This document shows positions 1 through 5,314 of a stretch of 5,314 nt of DNA, piece after piece. Source of the DNA: Virgifigura sp964551315 (GTDB taxonomy: Bacteria > Pseudomonadota > Alphaproteobacteria > Dongiales > Dongiaceae); the NCBI GenBank assembly GCA_964551315.1, contig CAZKCM010000146.1:1-5314 (forward strand), given 5' to 3'. A program made the position numbers and the translations under genes. Each line of letters opens with the position of its first letter. The first letter of the stretch is position 1. Under the pieces are notes generated by a model that saw only the letters and a list, made by a program, of their open reading frames with translations, was not told where the DNA came from and made no database searches.

Positions 1-88
1 TCGAATCGACGATGAAGCCCTCCGACTTCAGCATCAGCTCGATGCTCTGCGCCGTATTCGAGTCGTCTTCCACCAACAGAACGCGCAT
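1..88 (-). CDS. ctrA: CtrA response regulator, N-terminal fragment (cut by window edge)
   Basis: This is the start of the cell-cycle and motility response regulator CtrA. Only the first 29 codons are present; the rest lies beyond the left edge. The reading begins MRVLLVEDDS and continues with TAQSIELMLKSEGF, the very conserved N-terminus of CtrA receiver domains. The acidic pair E7-D8-D9 lies at the end of beta-strand 1, where response regulators bind Mg2+ next to the phosphorylated Asp; that Asp is outside the window. In the family, phosphorylated CtrA binds TTAA-N7-TTAA boxes and controls flagellar, chemotaxis and often cell-cycle genes. The ATG is preceded by an AGGGA ribosome binding site (plus-strand 96-100) with 7 bases of spacing. 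The gene is divergent from fliI. Another OmpR-type regulator is possible in principle, but the TAQSIELMLKSEGF stretch is close to diagnostic. Confidence 0.93.
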   Translation of the reverse strand, partial: MRVLLVEDDSNTAQSIELMLKSEGFIVDS

Positions 89-114
89 CGGTGAGTCCCT
101 ATTCCCCAATATTC

Positions 115-144
115 ATTAAAGATAGCCCCTTAACGACTTTCCAA
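115..144 (-). promoter_or_regulatory. candidate ctrA promoter
   Basis: Read on the minus strand, TTGGAA (plus 139-144, 4 of 6 to the -35 consensus) is followed after 18 bases by TTTAAT (plus 115-120, 5 of 6 to the -10 consensus). The predicted transcript starts roughly 15-20 bases before the ctrA ribosome binding site. The TTAA at 116-119 inside the -10 and a second TTAA at 130-133 are ten bases apart, which is not the canonical CtrA spacing. The better CtrA box (153-167) lies just upstream of this -35. This is consensus matching by eye only. Confidence 0.4.
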
Positions 145-152
145 GGATCGGG

Positions 153-167
153 TTAAGAAATCTTTAC
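153..167. promoter_or_regulatory. CtrA binding box between ctrA and fliI
   Basis: The sequence reads TTAA, seven bases, TTAC, which is 7 of 8 to the CtrA consensus TTAA-N7-TTAA. On the minus strand the right half reads TTAACC, matching the extended half-site TTAACC(AT). It lies upstream of candidate promoters in both directions: 8 bases before the ctrA -35 and 23 bases before the possible fliI -35. It could therefore serve ctrA autoregulation, fliI activation, or both. A lone TTAACC half-site also occurs at 197-202. No binding is demonstrated; the call rests on the motif, the low local GC and the gene identities. Confidence 0.6.
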
Positions 168-190
168 TCGCCCGGACCCCGCGGAACTGC

Positions 191-220
191 CTGACATTAA
201 CCGAATTTAGGTGGTTTAAA
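191..220 (+). promoter_or_regulatory. candidate fliI promoter
   Basis: CTGACA (191-196, 5 of 6 to the -35 consensus) is followed after 18 bases by TTTAAA (215-220, 4 of 6 to the -10 consensus). A TTAACC CtrA-type half-site at 197-202 directly follows the -35, and further TTAG and TTAA tetramers lie at 207-210 and 216-219. Transcription would start about 50 bases ahead of the fliI ATG. The match is modest. No sigma-54 pattern (TGGC-N8-TTGC type) was seen here. Confidence 0.35.
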
Positions 221-279
221 TACAGACTGAACTGATCCAGTCAACCATTTGATCGCTTTTGTTCCTCGCCGCTACTGGG

Positions 280-1632
280 ATGAATGGCCTCGCTCGACCC
301 GTCGAGACCCTTATTCAGGACCTCGAACGGATCCCGGAAACACGTTATTACGGCCGCGTAACGGCTGTTCTTGGCATGTTGGTTGAAATTGCGGGGGCGG
401 AGCGCAACCTGACGATCGGGGCCCGCTGTCACCTCGTGGACCGACGGGGGCGCCGGGTCCCCTGCGAGGTCGTGGGCCTGCGCGAGGGGCGGGCGCTCGC
501 CATGCCTTTCGGCGCCCTCGACGGAATCGGCCTCGGCTGCCGGGCCGAGGTGATCGCGGTCGAGCCCGCGGTCCGGCCGACCCGGAGCTGGCTCGGGCGG
601 GTCGTCAACGCGCTCGGCGAGCCGATTGACGGGAAGGGGCCCCTGGCCGCCGGACCGGTTGCCTGTCCGCTGCGGAACCCGCCGCCGCCGGCTCATGAGC
701 GGGGGCGGGTGGGGGGCAAGCTCGACGTCGGCGTGCGGGCCATCAACACCTTCCTGACCTGCTGCCGCGGGCAGCGCATGGGGATCTTCGCCGGCTCCGG
801 CGTCGGCAAGTCGGTGCTCCTGTCGATGCTGGCGCGCTACACCGCCTCGGATGTCAACGTCATCGGCCTGATCGGCGAGCGGGGCCGCGAGGTCCAGGAG
901 TTCATCGCCGACGAGCTCGGGCCGGAGGGGCTCGCGCGCAGCGTGGTCGTCGTCGCCACCTCCGACGAATCGCCGCTGATGCGCCGGCAGGCGGCCCATC
1001 TCACCCTCGCCCTCGCCGAGTACTTTCGCGACTGCGGCGACCAGGTCCTCTGCCTCATCGACAGCGTGACCCGGTTCGCCATGGCCCTGCGCGAGATCGG
1101 GCTGTCGGCCGGAGAGCCGCCGGCGAGCAAGGGCTATACGCCCTCCGTCTTCGCCGAGCTGCCGCGCCTGCTGGAGCGGGCCGGGCCGGGCTGCGGGAAG
1201 GGCAGCATCACGGGCCTCTTCACCGTGCTCGTCGAAGGCGACGACCACAACGAACCCATCGCCGACGCGCTGCGCGGCATCCTCGACGGCCACATCCTCC
1301 TCGACCGCGCCATCGCCGAACGCGGGCGCTACCCGGCCATCAACGTGCTGCGGAGCGTCTCGCGGACCTTGCCCGGCTGCAACACGGAGGCCGAGAACGC
1401 CCTCATCCGCCGTGCCCGCGCCCTGCTCTCGACCTATGAGGACATGGCGGAGCTGATCCGCCTCGGCGCCTACCGGCGCGGCGCCGACCCTGCGGTCGAC
1501 GAGGCGATCGATCACTATCCGGCGCTCGAGGCCTTCCTCGCCCAGGACAAGGACGAGCGCGGCGACCTGGCGTCCGGCTACGCGACGCTGGCCGAGATCC
1601 TGAAGATGCCGGCCGGGGCGGAGCAGCCGTGA
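280..1632 (+). CDS. fliI: flagellum-specific ATPase FliI
   Basis: FliI is the cytoplasmic ATPase of the flagellar type III export apparatus; as a hexamer with FliH and FliJ it delivers rod, hook and filament subunits to the export gate. The 450-residue product has the normal family length. An N-terminal beta-barrel of about 95 residues is followed by the RecA-like catalytic domain with Walker A GSGVGKS (residues 172-178), the catalytic-Glu segment GERGREVQEF (199-208, E200), Walker B VLCLID (D261), and the F1/V1-ATPase signature PAINVLRSVS (352-361). Segments GEPPASKGYTPSVFAELPRLLERAG and VEGDDHNEPIAD are typical of FliI and its type III relatives. FliI is preferred over a virulence ATPase because fliJ follows and ctrA lies next door. 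The ATG at 280 is chosen because it gives a normal N-terminus; an in-frame TTG at 259 would add seven residues. Neither has a good ribosome binding site. All key residues are intact. Confidence 0.96.
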   Translation: MNGLARPVETLIQDLERIPETRYYGRVTAVLGMLVEIAGAERNLTIGARCHLVDRRGRRVPCEVVGLREGRALAMPFGALDGIGLGCRAEVIAVEPAVRPTRSWLGRVVNALGEPIDGKGPLAAGPVACPLRNPPPPAHERGRVGGKLDVGVRAINTFLTCCRGQRMGIFAGSGVGKSVLLSMLARYTASDVNVIGLIGERGREVQEFIADELGPEGLARSVVVVATSDESPLMRRQAAHLTLALAEYFRDCGDQVLCLIDSVTRFAMALREIGLSAGEPPASKGYTPSVFAELPRLLERAGPGCGKGSITGLFTVLVEGDDHNEPIADALRGILDGHILLDRAIAERGRYPAINVLRSVSRTLPGCNTEAENALIRRARALLSTYEDMAELIRLGAYRRGADPAVDEAIDHYPALEAFLAQDKDERGDLASGYATLAEILKMPAGAEQP

Positions 1633-2045
1633 GCGACACGCTCGATCAGCTGATCCGGTTGCACAACTGGAAGCTCGACGAGACGCGCCGGAAGGCGGTC
1701 GAGCTCGAGCGGCTGGCCGACCACCTGCGAGGCCAGATCGATGCGCTCGACGCGGAGCTGGCGCGGGAGCGGGCGGCCGCCGAGGAGTCGATCGAGCTGC
1801 GGCGGATGCTCCCCGGCTATGTCGGCCAGGTCCGGCGCCGGCGCGCGCGCATCGAGGCGTCGCTGCGCGACGTCGAGGTTCAGATCGAAGGGGTACGCGA
1901 AGAAGTCGCGGAGGCCTTTCGCGAGCTGAAGAAGTACGAGCAGGCCCAGCGCAACCGGATCGCGCGGCGGGAGGCCGCCCAGCGCCGGCGCGAGCAGATC
2001 GCCAACGACGAGATCGGGCTGTCGATGTACCGGCGGCGCCGGTAA
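1629..2045 (+). CDS. fliJ: flagellar export protein FliJ
   Basis: FliJ is the small coiled-coil protein that sits in the centre of the FliI hexamer, resembling the F1 gamma subunit, and links the ATPase to the export gate while helping to recycle export chaperones. The product has 138 residues, normal for FliJ, and is almost wholly charged alpha-helix. Its N-terminus, LDQLIRLHNWKLDETRRKAVELERL, has the usual alphaproteobacterial FliJ pattern. Two long heptad-like helices (about residues 14-60 and 70-125) flank a short break at LPGY, as expected for an antiparallel hairpin. Sequence conservation in FliJ is low, so position counts for much: it starts with GTG overlapping the fliI stop as GTGA, with GGAG at 1620-1623 five bases upstream, which implies translational coupling. 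No signal peptide or membrane segment is present. Confidence 0.92.
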   Translation: MSDTLDQLIRLHNWKLDETRRKAVELERLADHLRGQIDALDAELARERAAAEESIELRRMLPGYVGQVRRRRARIEASLRDVEVQIEGVREEVAEAFRELKKYEQAQRNRIARREAAQRRREQIANDEIGLSMYRRRR

Positions 2046-2072
2046 CGGCCGCAGCGCGCCCGGACGTTCGCT

Positions 2073-2104
2073 CCGCCCGCCGGAAGGCTCCTTTACGCGG
2101 GCGG
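2073..2104 (+). terminator. GC-rich hairpin after fliJ, possible terminator
   Basis: CCGCCCGC (2073-2080) and GCGGGCGG (2097-2104) form a perfect 8-bp stem around a 16-base loop, and AAG/CTT inside the loop could add a small inner stem. It lies 27 bases after the fliJ stop, where the flagellar transcript should end. No T-run follows, so a classical intrinsic terminator is not supported. It may instead be a 3'-end stabilising hairpin or chance pairing in GC-rich DNA. The rest of the 133-base gap before the dioxygenase shows no clear promoter. Confidence 0.35.
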
Positions 2105-2178
2105 CCAAGACCGCTTTACTGGCCGGGGTACCATAGGCGCGACCGGCTGGCGCGCGGCCTCACGAGCGGGAGGGCGGT

Positions 2179-3039
2179 ATGCGGATCGAGCGGATCACCG
2201 GCACGATCGGCGCCGAGGTGACGGGAGTCGATCTCGGCGCCGAGCTGAGCGCGAGCGCGGGCGGCGACCTTGCGGAGGCGCTGCGCGCGGCGCTGGGCGA
2301 GCACCTCGTCCTGTTCTTCCGCGACCAGCGCCTCGACCTCCCCGCGCTGAAGCGGCTCACCGGCGCCTTCGGCGACTTGATGGCGGTGCCCTATGTCGCC
2401 CCCTTGCCGGACGAGCCCTACGTCGTCGCCGTCCTCAAGGAGGCGAGCGAGACCGGAATCAGCGTCTTCGGCGGCGAGTGGCATTCCGACTTCAGCTTCC
2501 TTCCGCGCCCGCCCGGGGGATCGGTGCTGCTCGCCGTCGAGGTGCCGCGCTTCGGCGGCGACACGCTGTGGGCGAACCAGGTCCTGGCCTACGAGACGCT
2601 GCCCGACGATTTGCGGGCCCTGGTTGACGGCCGCGGCGCGGTGCATGTGGGGGCGCCCTACGGCGTGAAGTACGCCCCGCCGCCGGACCTGCGGGTGAGC
2701 CGGTCCATCCGGATCGAGCGCGGCAATCCGGAAGCGGACCGGGAGGTCGTCCATCCGGCGGTGCGCACCCATCCCTGGACCGGCCGCAAGGCCCTCTTCG
2801 TCAACCCGATCTACACCACGCGCCTGGACGGGCTGTCCGTCGAGGAAAGCCGCCCCGTGCTCGATCGCCTCTACCGCCACGCGGTGCGGCCCGAGTTCAC
2901 CTGCCGCTTCCGCTGGACGCCGGGCGCCGTCGCGATCTGGGACAACCGCGCGACCCTTCACTACGCGATCAACGACTACGACGGCCAGCGCCGGCTCATG
3001 TATCGGACGACCTTCGCCGGGGAGCGGCCGTTCTCATAG
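2179..3039 (+). CDS. TauD/TfdA-family Fe(II)/2-oxoglutarate-dependent dioxygenase, substrate unknown
   Basis: This enzyme family couples oxidative decarboxylation of 2-oxoglutarate to hydroxylation of a substrate, often releasing sulfite, an amine or an aldehyde. The 286 residues match the usual TauD length (about 280). The iron triad is complete: H102 and D104 in EWHSDFSF, and H261 in WDNRATLHYA. R272 corresponds to the 2-oxoglutarate-binding Arg (TauD R266), and T129 in GGDTLWAN to TauD T126. R276 matches TauD R270, which holds the sulfonate. By hand alignment, however, TauD's taurine contacts H70, Y73 and N95 appear as V70, V73 and G98, so taurine itself is unlikely. The retained R276 suggests an anionic substrate, by inference. 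The protein is cytoplasmic with no signal peptide. GGAGG at 2169-2173, five bases before the ATG, supports the start. No transporter or sulfur gene adjoins it, so the substrate cannot be read from context. Confidence 0.92.
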   Translation: MRIERITGTIGAEVTGVDLGAELSASAGGDLAEALRAALGEHLVLFFRDQRLDLPALKRLTGAFGDLMAVPYVAPLPDEPYVVAVLKEASETGISVFGGEWHSDFSFLPRPPGGSVLLAVEVPRFGGDTLWANQVLAYETLPDDLRALVDGRGAVHVGAPYGVKYAPPPDLRVSRSIRIERGNPEADREVVHPAVRTHPWTGRKALFVNPIYTTRLDGLSVEESRPVLDRLYRHAVRPEFTCRFRWTPGAVAIWDNRATLHYAINDYDGQRRLMYRTTFAGERPFS

Positions 3040-3290
3040 CCGCACGGGGATGGACGCCGTCCGCCCGCGGGCGCCGGGAGCCATGATCTCCGTGCTCCTG
3101 CGTCTGGGGATTCGCATGCGGCATCTCTGATTGCCTCGACGGTCCGGGCCGGCACCGCCGGCGATCGATGGTCTGCGCGCGACCTCCTCCGGAATTTCCC
3201 GCGTTTTCCCGGAATCCCCCTGCGGCCGGCGCCGCGCCCGAATCGTCGCCGACCGCGCCCTGCCCGGCATCGGGCCGCGGCCGGCGACCT
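3040..3290. other. GC-rich non-coding stretch after the dioxygenase gene
   Basis: No convincing gene is seen here. Just after the stop there are small GC-rich inverted repeats: GGAC/GTCC around a 3-base loop, then the 12-base palindrome CGCCCGCGGGCG. Neither has a T-run, so termination here is only possible. CCGGAAT occurs twice exactly 20 bases apart (3189-3195 and 3209-3215), the second overlapping the 9-base palindrome TTCCCGGAA. GCGGCCGGCG is repeated at 3222-3231 and 3277-3286. Short open frames across the stretch lack ribosome binding sites and protein-like composition. Confidence 0.6.
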
Positions 3291-3329
3291 TTAGTCGCTC
3301 CTTAAGCCTTTTTCTTATTAGTGCATTAA
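3291..3329. promoter_or_regulatory. two tandem CtrA-like boxes upstream of the Cache gene
   Basis: TTAG-N7-TTAA (3291-3305) and TTAT-N7-TTAA (3315-3329) each match the CtrA consensus TTAA-N7-TTAA at 7 of 8 positions with exact seven-base spacing. Their starts are 24 bases apart, so both would face about the same side of the helix. They sit in the AT-rich island that begins abruptly after GC-rich DNA. A weak -10-like TATCAA (3341-3346) follows the second box, as in CtrA-activated promoters where the box overlaps the -35. AT-rich sequence makes chance matches more likely, and no binding is shown. Confidence 0.42.
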
Positions 3330-3331
3330 AT

Positions 3332-3349
3332 CCATTGAAATATCAATGG
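3332..3349. repeat. perfect 7-4-7 inverted repeat, possible operator
   Basis: CCATTGA (3332-3338) and TCAATGG (3343-3349) are exact reverse complements around the spacer AATA. The repeat lies 62 bases upstream of the Cache gene start and covers the weak -10-like TATCAA. It could be an operator for a dimeric regulator or a small hairpin in the leader RNA. No T-run follows, so it is not a terminator. The regulator is unknown. Confidence 0.4.
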
Positions 3350-3411
3350 GATGATCTGGGACATCTCAGTCATTAGCGAGTATCTGGAAAGAATTACGCG
3401 ATAGGACAAAC

Positions 3412-3894
3412 ATGCTTATGCGACATTGTATCAAGGGGCCGTCCAGGGCGCGGGTTGTCCTGACGGCGATGCTGCTCCTTTCCGTGTCGAGCCTGCCGGC
3501 GGTCGCCGCGACCGCAGAGCAGGCGAAGGCATGGGTTGAGAGAGCCGTCGCGCACATCAAGGCGGTCGGCAAGGATCGGGCGTTCGCCGACTTCAGCCGG
3601 AAGGACGGCGACTTCGTTCAAGGCGAACTCTACATCTTCTGCTACGCGAAGGACGGGACGAACCTTGCTCACGGCGGCAATCCCGCCTTCGTCGGCCAGA
3701 ACCTCCTGCACGTGAAGGATCCGGACGGCTTCGAGGTCAACGCCGAGATCATCAAGCTGGGCCTCTCGCAGGGCACGGGCTGGATCGACTTCAAATGGCC
3801 GAACCCGGTCAGCAAGAAGGTCGAGCAGAAGAGAGCCTATGTGATCAAGGTCGATGATCAGACCGTGTGCGGCTCCGGCTTCTACAGGGGCTGA
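3412..3894 (+). CDS. secreted single-domain Cache (sCache_2-like) protein
   Basis: The product is 160 residues and looks like a stand-alone periplasmic Cache sensor domain. The N-terminus is a signal peptide: basic region to about residue 14, hydrophobic core VVLTAMLLLSVSSL (15-28), and signal peptidase I site near AVAA (30-33), giving a mature protein of about 127 residues. The mature part starts with a long helix (TAEQAKAWVERAVAHIKAVG). It then shows the sCache_2 pattern: DGDFVQGELYIFCYAKDGTNLAHGGNPAFVGQN, then GTGWIDFKWPNPVSKKVEQKRAYVIKV. Such domains bind small ligands, often organic acids, in chemoreceptors and histidine kinases; here no membrane anchor or output domain follows. C77 and C153 could form a disulfide. 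AGGA at 3403-3406, five bases before the ATG, supports the start; M3 is an alternative. The chemoreceptor gene follows 111 bases later, so it may be a soluble sensing partner, which is an inference. Ligand unknown. Confidence 0.82.
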   Translation: MLMRHCIKGPSRARVVLTAMLLLSVSSLPAVAATAEQAKAWVERAVAHIKAVGKDRAFADFSRKDGDFVQGELYIFCYAKDGTNLAHGGNPAFVGQNLLHVKDPDGFEVNAEIIKLGLSQGTGWIDFKWPNPVSKKVEQKRAYVIKVDDQTVCGSGFYRG

Positions 3895-4005
3895 GGCCCG
3901 CCGGGCGGGGCGGTTCCGGTCCGCCGGGATCGCCCCCGCTGCCGGTGAAGCGCCACGGTCAAGCTGAATCCCTCCTGCACCCGCGGCGAAAGGTCGGTTC
4001 GATCG
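3895..4005. other. spacer between Cache and chemoreceptor genes with GC-rich stems
   Basis: The 111-base gap holds several competing GC-rich inverted repeats: GCCC/GGGC (3896-3906), GGCGG/CCGCC (3909-3925) and GGGGCG/CGCCCC (3907-3936). None has a T-run. They could weaken read-through or protect the upstream mRNA, or may simply reflect base composition. No clear promoter is seen, so co-transcription of the two genes remains possible. Confidence 0.3.
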
Positions 4006-5314
4006 ATGGAAATATCTCGTAGATTCAACGACCTTCGGCTTTCGATCAAGGTTCTGATCGCGCCGGCGATCGTGCTCCTCGCGCTGCTCGCGACGGCGAG
4101 CCTGGCCACCTTCAACGCCAACAACCAGGAGGCCGAGACCCGGCGGCTGGACGATGCGGTGTTCGAGCCGTTGCGACGGGCCATGGAGCTGAAGGACGCG
4201 GCGACGCTGTTTCACGCTCGGCTGTTCGCGCTCATATCGAGCGGGGCGAACGAGACCGACACGGCGAAGCTTGCTGCCGATGCGGCGCGCCTTGTCCCGA
4301 TGCTCGACGAGACCGCCGCCATGCTCGAACGGCTGACGGACGAACTGTCGGGCGACGCGGCGGTGCGGGAGCTGGCATCCGCCATCGCGGCGACCTTTGA
4401 ATCCTATGCCAGCGAGGCCAAGCAGACGATCAACACGGCGAAGCTGGATTCCGCCTACGGCGTCATGATGATGGGCGAGACCGACCGGCAGTTCGGAATT
4501 CTGAGAGCGGAGCTCGAGGAGCTGAACGTCGTCCTGCAGGATCGGCGCACCGGCATCGTTACCAGCATGCTGAACGCCATGGCCACGTCGCGCTACATCC
4601 TGACGGCCCTCGTCGTCGTGGCGGCGCTTGTCTCGGTCGTTGTCGCACTGTGGGTCGGCCGTGCGATATCGGGGCCGGTCGTCCGGCTGACGGGCATCAT
4701 GACCACGCTGGCTGCGGGCGACCTGTCCGCCGAGGTGCCCGATCGCGAACGGCGCGACGAGATCGGCGAAATGGCGAAGGCCGTTCAGGTCTTCAAGGAG
4801 AACGGCATCGAGCGGGCGCGGCTCGAGGCGCAGCAGGCGGAGGAGCGCGCCGCCAAGGAGCGGCGAGCCGAAGTCATGGACCGGCTGACCCGCGATTTCG
4901 AGGCGAAGGTCGGCGACCTGGTCGCCGCCCTGTCTTCGGCGGCGACGGAGATGCAGGCGACCGCGCAGTCCATGTCCTTGACCGCGGATCATGCGAACCA
5001 GCGATCGGTCTCCGTGGCCGCGGCCGCAGAGCAGGCCGCCGTCAACGTGCAGACGGTCGCCACGGCGGCCGAGGAACTCACCTCCTCGATCTCGGAGATC
5101 AGCCGTCAGGTGTCCGAATCCGCCCGGATCGCGGGGCGGGCCGTCGAGGACGCCCGGCGGACCGACGACACGGTCCAGGTCCTCGCCGACGGCGCCCAGA
5201 AGATCGGCGAGGTTGTGACGCTCATCCAGGACATCGCGAACCAGACCAATCTCCTTGCCCTCAACGCCACGATCGAGGCGGCGCGCGCCGGCGAGGCCGG
5301 CAAGGGCTTCGCCG
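4006..5314 (+). CDS. methyl-accepting chemotaxis protein (3' end beyond window)
   Basis: This transmembrane chemoreceptor senses signals in the periplasm and controls the CheA kinase through CheW. The 436 codons present are open and run off the right edge. Order of parts: short basic cytoplasmic tail; TM1 (about residues 14-36); helical periplasmic region (37-196), consistent with a four-helix-bundle sensor and with no Cache fold visible; TM2 (197-217); HAMP domain (about 218-270, with P224 and the DEIGEM motif at 251-256); charged coiled coil (270-298); then the methylation and signalling helices. The conserved hairpin tip is reached at IANQTNLLALNATIEAARAGEAGKGFA (410-436), where the window ends; the return helix is missing. 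EEL/AAEE segments near 355 fit the adaptation region. The ATG is the first start after an in-frame TGA at 3946; GAAAGG at 3988-3993 is 12 bases away, so the ribosome binding site is poorly placed. The secreted Cache gene lies just upstream on the same strand. Confidence 0.95.
   Translation, partial: MEISRRFNDLRLSIKVLIAPAIVLLALLATASLATFNANNQEAETRRLDDAVFEPLRRAMELKDAATLFHARLFALISSGANETDTAKLAADAARLVPMLDETAAMLERLTDELSGDAAVRELASAIAATFESYASEAKQTINTAKLDSAYGVMMMGETDRQFGILRAELEELNVVLQDRRTGIVTSMLNAMATSRYILTALVVVAALVSVVVALWVGRAISGPVVRLTGIMTTLAAGDLSAEVPDRERRDEIGEMAKAVQVFKENGIERARLEAQQAEERAAKERRAEVMDRLTRDFEAKVGDLVAALSSAATEMQATAQSMSLTADHANQRSVSVAAAAEQAAVNVQTVATAAEELTSSISEISRQVSESARIAGRAVEDARRTDDTVQVLADGAQKIGEVVTLIQDIANQTNLLALNATIEAARAGEAGKGFA

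Noticed and set aside
116..133. TTAA-N10-TTAA as a second CtrA box near ctrA
   Set aside because: The spacing is ten bases rather than seven, which puts the half-sites out of register for normal CtrA dimer binding. It was kept only as part of the candidate -10 region.
241..1515. Long open frame on the minus strand, about 424 codons, opposite fliI
   Set aside because: It is antisense to a clear FliI with all ATPase motifs intact. Its translation is rich in Arg, Ala, Gly, Asp and Pro with no domain pattern, typical of shadow frames in GC-rich genes.
1578..2961. Minus-strand open frames opposite fliJ and the dioxygenase gene
   Set aside because: They are complements of well-supported genes, with biased Arg/Ala/Pro composition and no recognisable family.
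3222..3286. Repeated GCGGCCGGCG as a possible operator or repeat element
   Set aside because: Ten-base repeats made only of G and C are expected by chance in DNA of this composition, and there are just two copies with no regular spacing.
3131..3376. Short plus-strand frame of 81 codons in the gap before the Cache gene
   Set aside because: It needs a TTG start with no ribosome binding site, and its sequence changes character where the DNA shifts from GC-rich to AT-rich. It runs through the proposed promoter region, so it looks non-coding.
3394..4992. Very long open frame on the minus strand, about 532 codons, opposite the Cache and chemoreceptor genes
   Set aside because: The plus strand carries two recognisable proteins here with ribosome binding sites, a signal peptide and membrane segments. 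The minus frame spans both genes and their gap, is full of Arg/His/Asp-rich low-information sequence, and starts without a ribosome binding site.

Overview
The window is GC-rich chromosomal DNA from an alphaproteobacterium. The main evidence is a divergent ctrA gene at the left edge, encoding the CtrA cell-cycle and motility response regulator found essentially only in Alphaproteobacteria. CtrA-type TTAA boxes and GANTC (CcrM-type) sites around it agree with this. A Rhodospirillales-like organism is a reasonable guess, but the order is an inference.

Layout. Bases 1-88 (minus) are the 5' end of ctrA, cut by the window edge. Bases 89-279 form an AT-rich divergent promoter region with a near-consensus CtrA box. 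Bases 280-2045 (plus) hold fliI and fliJ, overlapping by four bases, which encode the flagellar export ATPase and its coiled-coil stalk/chaperone partner. Bases 2179-3039 (plus) encode a complete TauD/TfdA-type Fe(II)/2-oxoglutarate dioxygenase whose substrate cannot be named. Bases 3040-3411 are non-coding: a GC-rich left part, then an AT-rich promoter-like part with two CtrA-like boxes and a perfect 7-4-7 inverted repeat. Bases 3412-3894 (plus) encode a small secreted protein that looks like a stand-alone periplasmic Cache domain. Bases 4006-5314 (plus) encode a transmembrane methyl-accepting chemotaxis protein, cut by the right edge inside its signalling tip.

How the genes fit together. 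The theme is motility and its control: a master regulator (CtrA), flagellar export parts (FliI, FliJ), and a chemosensory pair (secreted Cache protein plus chemoreceptor). CtrA-like boxes occur both between ctrA and fliI and ahead of the Cache gene, so one regulator may control both ends of the locus. The dioxygenase is the metabolic outlier, with no visible link to its neighbours.

No mobile element, CRISPR array, tRNA or rRNA was seen. Most of the window is ordinary core gene content. The least explained part is the Cache-chemoreceptor pair and its promoter region.
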